Of a stretch of DNA of 9,596 nucleotides, positions 1 to 5,273 are shown one piece after another (the stretch's first letter is position 1; every line of letters begins with the position of its first letter). The DNA lies in contig NZ_JAWLFS010000111.1 of the NCBI RefSeq assembly GCF_041685465.1, positions 1 to 9,596 on the forward strand, read 5' to 3'. Made by a program: the position numbers and the translations under genes. The notes beneath the pieces are model-generated. The model did no database searches and was not told the DNA's origin. It worked only from the letters and a program-made list of their open reading frames with translations. Origin of the DNA: Rhodosalinus sp041685465 (GTDB lineage: Bacteria > Pseudomonadota > Alphaproteobacteria > Rhodobacterales > Rhodobacteraceae).

Positions 1-51
1 TACCTGTAGGCATCGCAAACGCACACGTCTGCAGACCAAGGAGACCGCACC

Positions 52-339
52 ATGTCCGACCGCGAACAGTATATCGAGAAGGCCAAGGCGAAGATCGACG
101 AATGGAACGCCGAAATCGACAAGATGAAGGCGAAGGTCGAAGAGGCCGACGCGGACGCCAGGATCGAGTACCAGAAGCAGCTCGACGAGGCGCGCAAGCA
201 GCGCGACGAGGCCGAGGCGAAGCTGAAGGAGATGCGCGAGGCCAGCGATGACGCCTGGACCGACATGAAGGCGGGCTTCGACCGGGCGTGGGACAGCATC
301 TCCGGGGCGTTCAACAACGCCATGTCGCGCTTCAGATAA
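52..339 (+). CDS. Small coiled-coil protein, Sll1863-like stress-associated family (putative)
   Basis: This is a 95-residue, soluble, highly charged protein with no signal peptide or membrane segment. Residues about 5-68 are nearly continuous Lys/Glu/Asp/Ala/Arg heptad-like sequence, predicting one long coiled coil. The tail (about 69-95, with Trp at 68 and 80 and several Phe) looks like a short amphipathic helix. The start is supported by AAGGAG at 38-43, 8 nt before the ATG. The overall pattern (MSD..YI.K start, long charged coil, W..K.GF..AWDS end) matches what I remember of bacterial 'coiled coil domain-containing / Sll1863 family stress response' proteins. That assignment is from memory and the biochemical role is unknown. 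It is probably monocistronic: a terminator hairpin follows at once and the next gene is convergent. Only 51 bases of upstream sequence are visible and no clear promoter is seen in them. Confidence 0.8.
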   Translation: MSDREQYIEKAKAKIDEWNAEIDKMKAKVEEADADARIEYQKQLDEARKQRDEAEAKLKEMREASDDAWTDMKAGFDRAWDSISGAFNNAMSRFR

Positions 340-342
340 GGG

Positions 343-366
343 AGGGGCCGGTCATCGGCCTCTTTC
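343..366 (+). terminator. Intrinsic terminator of the coiled-coil gene
   Basis: GGCCG (346-350) pairs with CGGCC (356-360) around the loop GTCAT. The stem can be lengthened by A343-G345 against T361-T363 with one G-U pair, and TCTTT follows directly. The hairpin starts 3 bases after the TAA stop codon. An alternative outer pairing, GGGAGGG (340-346) with CCCTCCC (366-372), is perfect over 7 bp and would also work on the opposite strand, so the element may be bidirectional. Confidence 0.7.
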
Positions 367-410
367 CCTCCCGAGATTCAGGCTCTGCCCCGCGCGCCTT
401 CGCCGGGCCT

Positions 411-450
411 GCCGTTTCGGCGCCCTCTAGCGCCGACGGCCGTTTCGGCC
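411..450. repeat. Repeated GCCGTTTCGGC mini-hairpins
   Basis: The 11-mer GCCGTTTCGGC occurs at 411-421 and again at 439-449, where flanking bases extend it to a 13-base hairpin (438-450, 5-bp stem, TTT loop). Between the two copies, GGCGC (419-423) can pair with GCGCC (430-434). That pairing competes with the first hairpin. The function is unknown; possibilities are a transcript-end structure or chance in GC-rich DNA. Confidence 0.45.
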
Positions 451-580
451 TGTTCCTGACCGCAAGGTGAAAGGCCACTGGCCGAGACGATCGACCGCTA
501 CGGCGAGGACGACGCGCGGCCCATGGAGCCTGTGCCGGTTGATCGGTCTGCGCGCCCTCACCCGGCCGTCGCGGGCGGCT

Positions 581-623
581 GACGGGCGGCCTTGCCCGTC
601 GTCATCGGGCGTCCCGCGCCCGA
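581..623. repeat. Two adjacent 7-bp inverted repeats
   Basis: GACGGGC (581-587) pairs perfectly with GCCCGTC (594-600) across a 6-base loop. TCGGGCG (605-611) pairs perfectly with CGCCCGA (617-623) across a 5-base loop. The two stems lie 4 bases apart in gene-free DNA. No T-run follows on either strand, so they are not classical terminators. Confidence 0.4.
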
Positions 624-737
624 CGCAACCTCGCCGCGGTGGGGGCGTCCGACCGCGATCGTGGCCGCCGCCCCTGCCCTGTCCGCGATCAGCCCCCCGG
701 TATGTGAAACCACACCGCGCCACGGCTTCGGATGGAC

Positions 738-755
738 GACGCGCTCAGGCGCGTC
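738..755 (-). terminator. Hairpin at the end of the psiE-like gene
   Basis: GACGCGC (738-744) and GCGCGTC (749-755) form a perfect 7-bp stem with the 4-base loop TCAG. The stem overlaps the TGA stop of the minus-strand gene (754-756). No U-tract follows in the minus direction, so it may act as a weak terminator or a 3'-end stabiliser for the hflK-hflC-psiE transcript rather than as a classical intrinsic terminator. Confidence 0.4.
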
Positions 756-1212
756 AGAGGTCCTGCCGTCTTGTCGCCCAGATGATGACGAGCGCGGACA
801 GCGACAGGAGCAGAATGGCAGCCGACTCGATGAGTATGTTGGCCGGCGCCATCTCCTTGCCCTGCAGAACGACCAGTCGACCCACCGCCGTGATCGCGAT
901 GAAGATCGGGTAGACGAAGACGGAATTGTGCCGGGCATAATAGACCGAGACCATTCCGATCACCTCCAGATACAGGAACATCAGCAGAATGTCGGCCAGC
1001 AGCACGGTCCCGAGCCGATAGATCGCGAGAATTTCGAAGACGACCGCGACCAGTGTCATGGCCACGATAACCACCAGTAGCAGCCGTTCGATGACGTGGA
1101 ACAGGCCGAGGGCGAACAGTTTCTCGCTGCGCCCCGAGCCGAGGCCCGACTGCCCGTCCACGGGGGTGCCGGCCGCCTCGTCCCCGCGTTCGGTTTCCGG
1201 AACGTCCTTCAT
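754..1212 (-). CDS. PsiE-family (phosphate-starvation-inducible E-like) inner-membrane protein
   Basis: The 152-residue protein has a polar N-terminus of about 35 residues, then four hydrophobic segments at roughly 43-63, 68-91, 97-115 and 127-145. The central block (about 79-112), with L82-E83, the Y91-Y92 pair, a conserved-looking YPIFIAITA stretch and a following GR, is the signature I associate with the PsiE family. PsiE was named for induction by phosphate starvation in E. coli and its molecular function is unknown. PsiE relatives also occur in mobile stress-tolerance loci beside protease and chaperone genes. The gene starts 27 bases after hflC on the same strand, so it is very likely the last gene of the hflKC transcript. 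The ribosome-binding site before ATG 1212 is weak, and translation may depend on coupling. I see no Pho box in the 27-base gap. Confidence 0.82.
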   Translation of the reverse strand: MKDVPETERGDEAAGTPVDGQSGLGSGRSEKLFALGLFHVIERLLLVVIVAMTLVAVVFEILAIYRLGTVLLADILLMFLYLEVIGMVSVYYARHNSVFVYPIFIAITAVGRLVVLQGKEMAPANILIESAAILLLSLSALVIIWATRRQDL

Positions 1213-1239
1213 CGCCGATGACCAGGCTGACGCAGCGGT

Positions 1240-2331
1240 CTATTCAAGTGCATCGGTATCGTTGCGCGCCGCGCCGGGCGACGCCAGCCGTGGTCCCGGC
1301 CGCTCCGGCAGGATCGCCGCCACGTCGCCGCCGCCCTCGGGGTCCTCGGCGGGATCGCGAGACGCCTCCGGCTCCGCCTGCATCCCGCGCAGGAACCGGA
1401 ACAGCTCGCTGTCGGTGGTAAGGACGAGCGTCGTGTCGTCGGAAATCATGTCGCCATAGGCCTGCATGGTCCGGGTGAAGCCGTAGAAATCCACGGAAAC
1501 GTCATCGACATTGTAGGCGTCGGCATAGATGTCCGCCGCGGCGGCATCGGCATCGCCGCGGATTTCCTCGACGGCGCGATAGGCTTCGGACTGGATCTTG
1601 TTCAGGTCCCGCACCCTGTCGCCCTGAATGCGCGCCGCTTCGCCGTTGCCTTCGGACAGGAACCTCTCGGCGATCTGACGCCGCTCCGAGATCATGCGAT
1701 CGTAGATCTTGGGCCGCACGCTTTCATTGTAGTTGATGCGCTTGAAGCGGATATCGAGAAGCTCGATCCCGAAGACGCGCACCTTTTCCGCCGCCGCCTC
1801 GAAGATCTGCTCCTCGACCAGCGCGCGGCCCTTGGTGATGGGCACCAGCGCCCCGATGTCCTGCGCGAGCTCCTGGTCGGTCAGGAGATTGTCGCGCAGC
1901 GGCGTCCGGTCCTTCGTCGTCCGGATGATCTCGATGAGTTCGTGCTTGGCCACGGCGTTGCGAGTCTCGCTGCCGAGGATGTCGTCGAGGCGCGACTGGG
2001 CGCTGCGCTCGTCGCGCAGGCGCAGGAAGTATTGCAGGGGATCGGTGATCTGCCAGCGCGCGAAGAGATCGACGGAGATGTAGAGCTTGTCCTTGGTCGG
2101 CATGTCCGAGGGCGAGCCGTCCCATTCGAGGACCCGGCGGTCGATCCGGTTGACCTGCTGAACGAAGGGCAGCTTCACCTTGAGGCCCGCTTCGGTGATC
2201 GGCGCGCCCACGGGCCTGCCGAACTGGGTTATGATGGCCTGCTCGACCTCGCCCACGGTGTAGACGGCCGAGGAGGCTGTCACCACGCCGGCGACCGCGA
2301 TCCCCGCGGCAATGAGCGGAATCGTCTTCAT
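1240..2331 (-). CDS. hflC: HflC, SPFH/prohibitin-domain modulator of FtsH protease
   Basis: HflC is 363 residues here, somewhat longer than the roughly 334 of E. coli. The start is the ATG at 2331-2329 (M-K-T-I-P-L), which overlaps the hflK TGA as ATGA, so translation is probably coupled. Residues about 5-24 form the N-terminal membrane anchor. The SPFH/Band-7 domain follows (about 24-210: YTVGEVEQAIITQFG, then AGLKVKLPF), then a charged helical region rich in Glu/Ala/Arg (about 215-270). The C-terminal motif DTTLVLTTDSELFRFL (299-314) corresponds to the HflC ending before its disordered tail. That tail (about 315-363) is Pro/Glu/Asp-rich. With HflK it should form the periplasm-facing cage around FtsH that restrains membrane-protein degradation. 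No FtsH or DegP-like gene is adjacent here; psiE follows instead. Confidence 0.93.
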   Translation of the reverse strand: MKTIPLIAAGIAVAGVVTASSAVYTVGEVEQAIITQFGRPVGAPITEAGLKVKLPFVQQVNRIDRRVLEWDGSPSDMPTKDKLYISVDLFARWQITDPLQYFLRLRDERSAQSRLDDILGSETRNAVAKHELIEIIRTTKDRTPLRDNLLTDQELAQDIGALVPITKGRALVEEQIFEAAAEKVRVFGIELLDIRFKRINYNESVRPKIYDRMISERRQIAERFLSEGNGEAARIQGDRVRDLNKIQSEAYRAVEEIRGDADAAAADIYADAYNVDDVSVDFYGFTRTMQAYGDMISDDTTLVLTTDSELFRFLRGMQAEPEASRDPAEDPEGGGDVAAILPERPGPRLASPGAARNDTDALE

Positions 2332-3395
2332 TGTTGCCCTCCCGGCTGTCGATCGAGGTTCAGCAGCGGCAGGATGCTTGCCGTGGACCCGTCGACGATG
2401 ATCTTGGAGCCGATGGCCGGCAGAACATCCTGCAGGGTCTCGATGTAGATCCGGCGCTGCGTCACCTCGGGGGCCTGGCGGTATTCCGTCAGGAGCGCGG
2501 TGAAGCGGGCCGCGTCGCCCTCGGCCTCGTTGATCCGCCTCAGGCGGTAGCCGTCGGCCTCGCGGATGCGCTGATCCTTCTCGCCTTCGGCGAGCGGGAT
2601 GACCCGGTTGTAGGCACGGCGCGCCTCGTTGATGATCCGTTCCTTTTCCTGCTGGGCCTGGTTGACCTCGTTGAACGAGGCCTGAACCGGCCGGGGCGGG
2701 TTGATGTTCTTCAACTGCACCTGATCGATGCTGATGCCCATCGCGTATTTCGTGGTCAGTTCCTGCATCTTCCGCAGGGCGTCGATCTCGATCTCCTGAC
2801 GGCCGACGGTGATCACCTCGTCGACCGTGCGGTCGCCGACAACCTCGCGCATGACGGACTCCGAGACGTAACGCAGGGTCGCACTCGGCTCGCGGACCTC
2901 GAAAAGGAACTTGCGCGGCTCGGAAATCCGGTACTGCACCACCCATTCCACGAGCGCGGCGTTCAGGTCGCCGGTCACCATTTCTGTCTCGAGACGGCCG
3001 TTTGTGGGGCTCTGGTAGGGGTCGGTGGCGCCAGGCGTCGTGAAACCGAATTCCTGTTTCAGCTGGCGCTTGACCGGCACCAGCGTGGTCGAGTCGACCC
3101 CGAAGGGGATCTTGAAATGCAGTCCCGGGGGAACCTCGGCCGAGAACTTCCCGAAACGCTGGACGATCGAGACGGAGTCGCTCGGCACCGTGTAATAGGA
3201 CGACCATGCGCCGACCGCCAGAACCGCGACAACGGCCCCGAGCAGAACGCGTTTCACCGGTGGCGCGCCGCCCGGGACCAAACCGCTCAGCCGCTGCCGC
3301 CCGCGCCGCAGAATCTCGTCGACCTCCGGAGGCGCACGGGTCGGCTTGCTTTTCCACGGTCCACGCTCCGTGGAGCCATTTTCATCCGACGGCAT
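2328..3395 (-). CDS. hflK: HflK, SPFH/prohibitin-domain modulator of FtsH protease
   Basis: The protein is 355 residues from the ATG at 3395 (M-P-S-D-E-N). I prefer this start to an upstream in-frame ATG because GAGGAG lies 6 bases before it. The cytoplasmic N-terminus (about 1-48) has GPW at 12-14 and PPEVDEILRRGRQRL (22-36), the usual HflK pre-membrane segment, but the glycine-rich stretch common in HflK is nearly absent. A single membrane anchor spans about 49-66. The SPFH domain follows (YYTVPSDSVSIVQRFGKF at 67-84, GLHFKIPF at 91-98, and NINPPRPVQASFNEV at 230-244, a strong HflK hallmark). A charged coiled region covers about 245-310, and the C-terminus (about 312-347) includes YIETLQDVLP and the SILPLLNL segment. 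It partners with HflC, whose gene overlaps by 4 bases. The gene begins 85 bases after the upstream minus-strand gene, with a strong hairpin between them. Confidence 0.94.
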   Translation of the reverse strand: MPSDENGSTERGPWKSKPTRAPPEVDEILRRGRQRLSGLVPGGAPPVKRVLLGAVVAVLAVGAWSSYYTVPSDSVSIVQRFGKFSAEVPPGLHFKIPFGVDSTTLVPVKRQLKQEFGFTTPGATDPYQSPTNGRLETEMVTGDLNAALVEWVVQYRISEPRKFLFEVREPSATLRYVSESVMREVVGDRTVDEVITVGRQEIEIDALRKMQELTTKYAMGISIDQVQLKNINPPRPVQASFNEVNQAQQEKERIINEARRAYNRVIPLAEGEKDQRIREADGYRLRRINEAEGDAARFTALLTEYRQAPEVTQRRIYIETLQDVLPAIGSKIIVDGSTASILPLLNLDRQPGGQQ

Positions 3396-3470
3396 CAAGA
3401 GCTCCTCTCGCGATTTCGTTTGATGGGCCGGCACACGGCGCATGCGGCTGCCGGCGCGACGGGTTCGGCG

Positions 3471-3494
3471 CGGTCACGTCTCAGGACGTGACCG
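3471..3494 (-). terminator. 10-bp perfect hairpin with a stop codon in its loop
   Basis: CGGTCACGTC (3471-3480) and GACGTGACCG (3485-3494) are perfect inverted repeats around the loop TCAG. On the minus strand that loop reads CTGA and contains the TGA stop of the LPAGDY gene that ends at 3481. No U-tract follows. The position, between that gene and hflK, suggests a terminator, an attenuator or an mRNA-processing barrier that sets hflKC expression apart from the genes upstream. Confidence 0.5.
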
Positions 3495-3966
3495 GCATGC
3501 CTTCGTTCTCTGCGGCGCAGATCGAGGGATCGTCCTGCAGGGGGCCGGCAGGGGGCGTCCGACCCGGCGCCTCCTCTCCGGGACGGGACGCCGGCGAAGC
3601 GGGATACATGCTTCGAAGCTGGGCCACGCTCACGCCGTCGGCCTGCATGACGCTCAGCACGAGCGGGTCGCTGAGCATGTCCTCGAGGAAGACATCCGCC
3701 AGTTCCCTGCCCGAGATCTTGTCCCTCGCGCGCGCGTGATCGAGATCGGTCAGCGAGACCGTCAGGACGCGTGTCAGGCCGGGATGGGATGCCCGGGTGT
3801 GCAGCTTCACGAAGACGGAAGCTTTCCAGCTGCCCGGGTCGAGGTGACCGGGGGGCGCGCTGAGTTCGGTCTCGATCTCGTAGTCACCGGCGGGAAGCGT
3901 CTCGTCGAATCCCGGAAGGCTGAAGGGCCGTGCAAACACGGCGATCGACTTGGTCGTGAGGGACAT
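3481..3966 (-). CDS. Uncharacterised protein with N-terminal 'LPAGDY' domain (long paralogue)
   Basis: No function is known to me. From the ATG at 3966 (M-S-L-T-T-K) the protein has 161 residues. AGGAA lies about 7 bases upstream, and the paralogue at 4536-4850 begins at the equivalent point, so a longer in-frame start at 4158 is unlikely. The N-terminal domain (about 5-60) has FARPFSLPGF (11-20), LPAGDY (24-29) and IETEL (31-35), and aligns closely with the shorter paralogue. The middle (about 64-98) has a T.V.LTDLDHAR stretch and RELADVFLEDML, which weakly mirrors the ITERDLAEAL of the paralogue. The region at about 99-122 looks helical, and the last 40 residues are Pro/Glu-rich and probably disordered. 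There is no signal peptide or membrane segment, so it is probably cytoplasmic. It lies directly upstream of hflK. Confidence 0.78.
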   Translation of the reverse strand: MSLTTKSIAVFARPFSLPGFDETLPAGDYEIETELSAPPGHLDPGSWKASVFVKLHTRASHPGLTRVLTVSLTDLDHARARDKISGRELADVFLEDMLSDPLVLSVMQADGVSVAQLRSMYPASPASRPGEEAPGRTPPAGPLQDDPSICAAENEGMPVTS

Positions 3967-4194
3967 CGGGGCGTTCCTGTTTCCTGTGGCGGCATGCGGG
4001 CCGCGGGCTGCATGAACCGTCCGTGTCGCGACGACATCGGGGCGCGCGGCGCAGGCGAGCCGGTCGGCGGCCGAAGCGTCTCTGGCCGGGTCTGCCACCG
4101 GCCAGATCCGCAAGAGCCCCCGTTCGGGCAGATCGGACGTGCTGTCGGTTCCCGGCAAGACGGCCGATGCGCCGCGCCGCCTCGCGTCAGGTCC
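3967..4194. other. 228-bp gap between the two minus-strand gene groups
   Basis: No supported gene lies here. The frame upstream of 3966 stays open to an ATG at 4158, but the added residues are low-complexity and carry no recognised motif, and the paralogue has no equivalent. I found no clear sigma-70 or EcfG-type (GGAAC...CGTT) promoter by eye. The 4081-4106 hairpin is the main structure. A promoter for the downstream LPAGDY-hflKC-psiE genes might lie here but cannot be shown. Confidence 0.4.
4081..4106 (-). terminator. 9-bp perfect hairpin in the gap of the minus-strand cluster
   Basis: TCTGGCCGG (4081-4089) pairs perfectly with CCGGCCAGA (4098-4106) across an 8-base loop. It lies about 90 bases downstream of the membrane-protein gene ending at 4195 and before the LPAGDY gene starting at 3966. 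It lacks a U-run on the minus strand. It could terminate the upstream two-gene transcript, or sit in the leader of the downstream one. Confidence 0.4.
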
Positions 4195-4539
4195 TCACGG
4201 GTCGAGCGCCGCGAGGCAGGCTTGCGCGATATCGCGGTCCGGGGCGTCGCGTCCCGGCACCGTCGCCCAGCCGGCGTCCATCAGCGCGGAGCGCTGGCGA
4301 TAGCTGGCGGCCGCCCGGATCGTCGCAAGCTTGTCGGCCCGCGCAGGGTCCGATCGCGCCATGTCGAGGCAGACCGGCACCATGGAGGCGACGACCTCGT
4401 CGTGCGACATCGCCATCGCCCTGTCGGTCGCGGTGCCGCCGGTCACCCAGCCGCCCCAGGTGAAGCCGACGACGCCGACGAAAACCGCGCCCATCACGGC
4501 GCCGTAGATGCCGGGTTTCAGCCAATCGGGAGTTGTCAT
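4195..4539 (-). CDS. Conserved small membrane-anchored protein, unknown function
   Basis: The protein has 114 residues. The ATG at 4539 overlaps the TGA of the upstream LPAGDY gene as ATGA, which fixes the start and implies translational coupling. Residues about 10-33 form one hydrophobic glycine-rich segment (IYGAVMGAVF..., ending in FTWGGWVTGGTA) preceded by TPDWLKPG. The remaining ~80 residues are polar and helical, with cysteines at 57 and 108 and GWATVPG at 90-96. From memory this layout (a .TP.WLKPGIYGA start, GGWVTGGTA, one Cys after 'VP', GWAT.PG, C-terminal Cys) matches an uncharacterised alphaproteobacterial family. The membrane segment is probably an uncleaved anchor with the polar part in the periplasm, where the two cysteines could form a disulfide (inference). 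Confidence 0.83.
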   Translation of the reverse strand: MTTPDWLKPGIYGAVMGAVFVGVVGFTWGGWVTGGTATDRAMAMSHDEVVASMVPVCLDMARSDPARADKLATIRAAASYRQRSALMDAGWATVPGRDAPDRDIAQACLAALDP

Positions 4540-4850
4540 TTCACGTCCTCCTGCGGGGAAAGCGCCGCCTCGCTGTGAGTGTCGTTCAGGGCCGCGGCCC
4601 GATCCCGGCGCAGCGCCTCGGCCAGGTCGCGCTCGGTGATCGCCCGCATTTCGGTTCGCCCCGCGTGACGGCCCCTGCCGTGCACCGTCAGGTGAGTCGC
4701 CGTGCGACGCCACGCCTCGAAGCTGAGCCCCTGGAGAAGCTCTTCCTCGACGACGAGGTCGTAGTCGCCGGCCGGCAGTTCGTCGGGGTACCCCGGCAGC
4801 ACGAAAGCCGCGGAAAAGGTCACCGTCGATCTGGTCGAGCGCATGGTCAT
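4536..4850 (-). CDS. Uncharacterised small 'LPAGDY' protein (short paralogue)
   Basis: The protein has 104 residues from the ATG at 4850 (M-T-M-R-S-T-R-S). GGAGGA lies 5 bases upstream, which makes this start better than the ATG two codons later or the in-frame ATG at 4934. The domain comprises RSTVTF (7-12), FVLPGYPDELPAGDY (16-30), VVEEELLQGLSFEAWRR (33-49), and a basic stretch then ITERDLAEALRRD (71-83). The pattern (aromatic-F.LPG...LPAG.Y....EEEL..LSF.A.RR) matches small hypothetical proteins I remember from rhizobia and relatives, with no known function. There is no signal peptide. It is the first gene of the minus-strand cluster, coupled to the membrane protein by a 4-base overlap. It is paralogous to the product of 3481-3966. 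Confidence 0.82.
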   Translation of the reverse strand: MTMRSTRSTVTFSAAFVLPGYPDELPAGDYDLVVEEELLQGLSFEAWRRTATHLTVHGRGRHAGRTEMRAITERDLAEALRRDRAAALNDTHSEAALSPQEDVK

Positions 4851-5170
4851 GCGGGTCCTCCACGATGCTGGCAGAGCCGCCGGTGCCGGCCGTCGTCGGC
4901 CGTGAGGTGCAGGCCGGAACCGTCGAACGCTCATGGTCTTTTACGCGAGGCGCGCCGCGGGGGTGCTGACACAGGTTAGCCCGCGGCCCGATCGCGCGCT
5001 GCATCGGCCGCACGGCGATGCCGCTGACCGGACCGACCCCCGCAATGGCGCCACGCAGGACGCGTGCATCGACCTCGACCACGCGCCGCGCAGGCGCTTG
5101 TGCCGCCCGCCCCGCGATCTGCCGGGCCGCGCGCGACCCGGCTGGTGCGACGCTTCGGCGCATATTGGTC
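4851..5170. other. Divergent intergenic region, no supported gene
   Basis: This is the proximal part of the 423-base gap between the minus-strand cluster and the TRAP operon. A minus-strand frame stays open from 5190 through this region, but its sequence is Arg/Ala/Pro-rich, has no recognisable domain and no ribosome-binding site, and it simply runs into the frame of the gene ending at 4195. I see no convincing promoter for the minus-strand cluster by eye. Confidence 0.45.
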
Positions 5171-5207
5171 TTGACATATACGCTCACCAAACGATCGTTA
5201 GGTCAAG
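5171..5207 (+). promoter_or_regulatory. Putative promoter and palindromic operator of the TRAP operon
   Basis: A perfect -35-like TTGACA lies at 5171-5176. A possible weak -10 (GATCGT, 5193-5198) follows after 16 bases. Over it lies an 18-base palindrome at 5186-5203 (ACC-A-AACGATCGTT-A-GGT), in which 8 of 9 base pairs match and the central 10 bases are perfect. CTTGAC (5170-5175) and GTCAAG (5202-5207) form a further inverted pair around it. The layout suggests repression by a dimeric regulator; the palindrome style resembles TetR-family operators, but no regulator gene lies in the window. It is 67 bases upstream of the first gene. Confidence 0.55.
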
Positions 5208-5273
5208 GGAGGCTCCACGGGGCGCGACGGCCGCGGGAGGAGGAGTTCCCGACGCAAGAACGGGGAGGAGACA

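Larger units (their letters stand above)
340..753. other. Convergent intergenic region, no credible gene
   Basis: These 414 bases separate the coiled-coil gene (+) from the psiE-like gene (-). Open frames here are arginine/proline/glycine-rich, lack ribosome-binding sites and resemble no family I know, so I regard them as chance frames in GC-rich DNA. The stretch does hold several short perfect inverted repeats: the terminator at 343-366, the pair of GCCGTTTCGGC elements at 411-450, stems at 581-600 and 605-623, and a hairpin at 738-755. Confidence 0.6.

Noticed and set aside
464..583. Short plus-strand frame with a plausible-looking ETIDRYGEDD stretch, considered as a gene remnant
   Set aside because: It has no start codon after the preceding in-frame stop and no homology that I can recall, and is only about 40 codons long. 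Kept as intergenic.
2331..3491. Plus-strand frame of 386 codons opposite hflK
   Set aside because: It is the complement of hflK, with His/Arg/Asp-rich sequence typical of an antisense shadow and no family resemblance.
3967..4158. N-terminal extension of the long LPAGDY protein to an ATG at 4158
   Set aside because: The extra 64 residues are compositionally biased, absent from the paralogue, and span the 4081-4106 hairpin. A ribosome-binding site supports 3966.
3396..4194. EcfG-type general stress promoter (GGAAC...CGTT) for the minus-strand cluster
   Set aside because: A GTTCC on the plus strand at 3973-3977 gives the -35-like half, but no CGTT partner lies at the needed spacing and the position overlaps the gene start.
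4195..5190. Long minus-strand frame (331 codons) running from beside the palindrome through to the membrane-protein stop
   Set aside because: The upstream ~217 codons are Arg/Ala-rich without domain or ribosome-binding site and overlap the well-supported LPAGDY gene in another frame. The real start at 4539 has an ATGA overlap and the conserved N-terminus.
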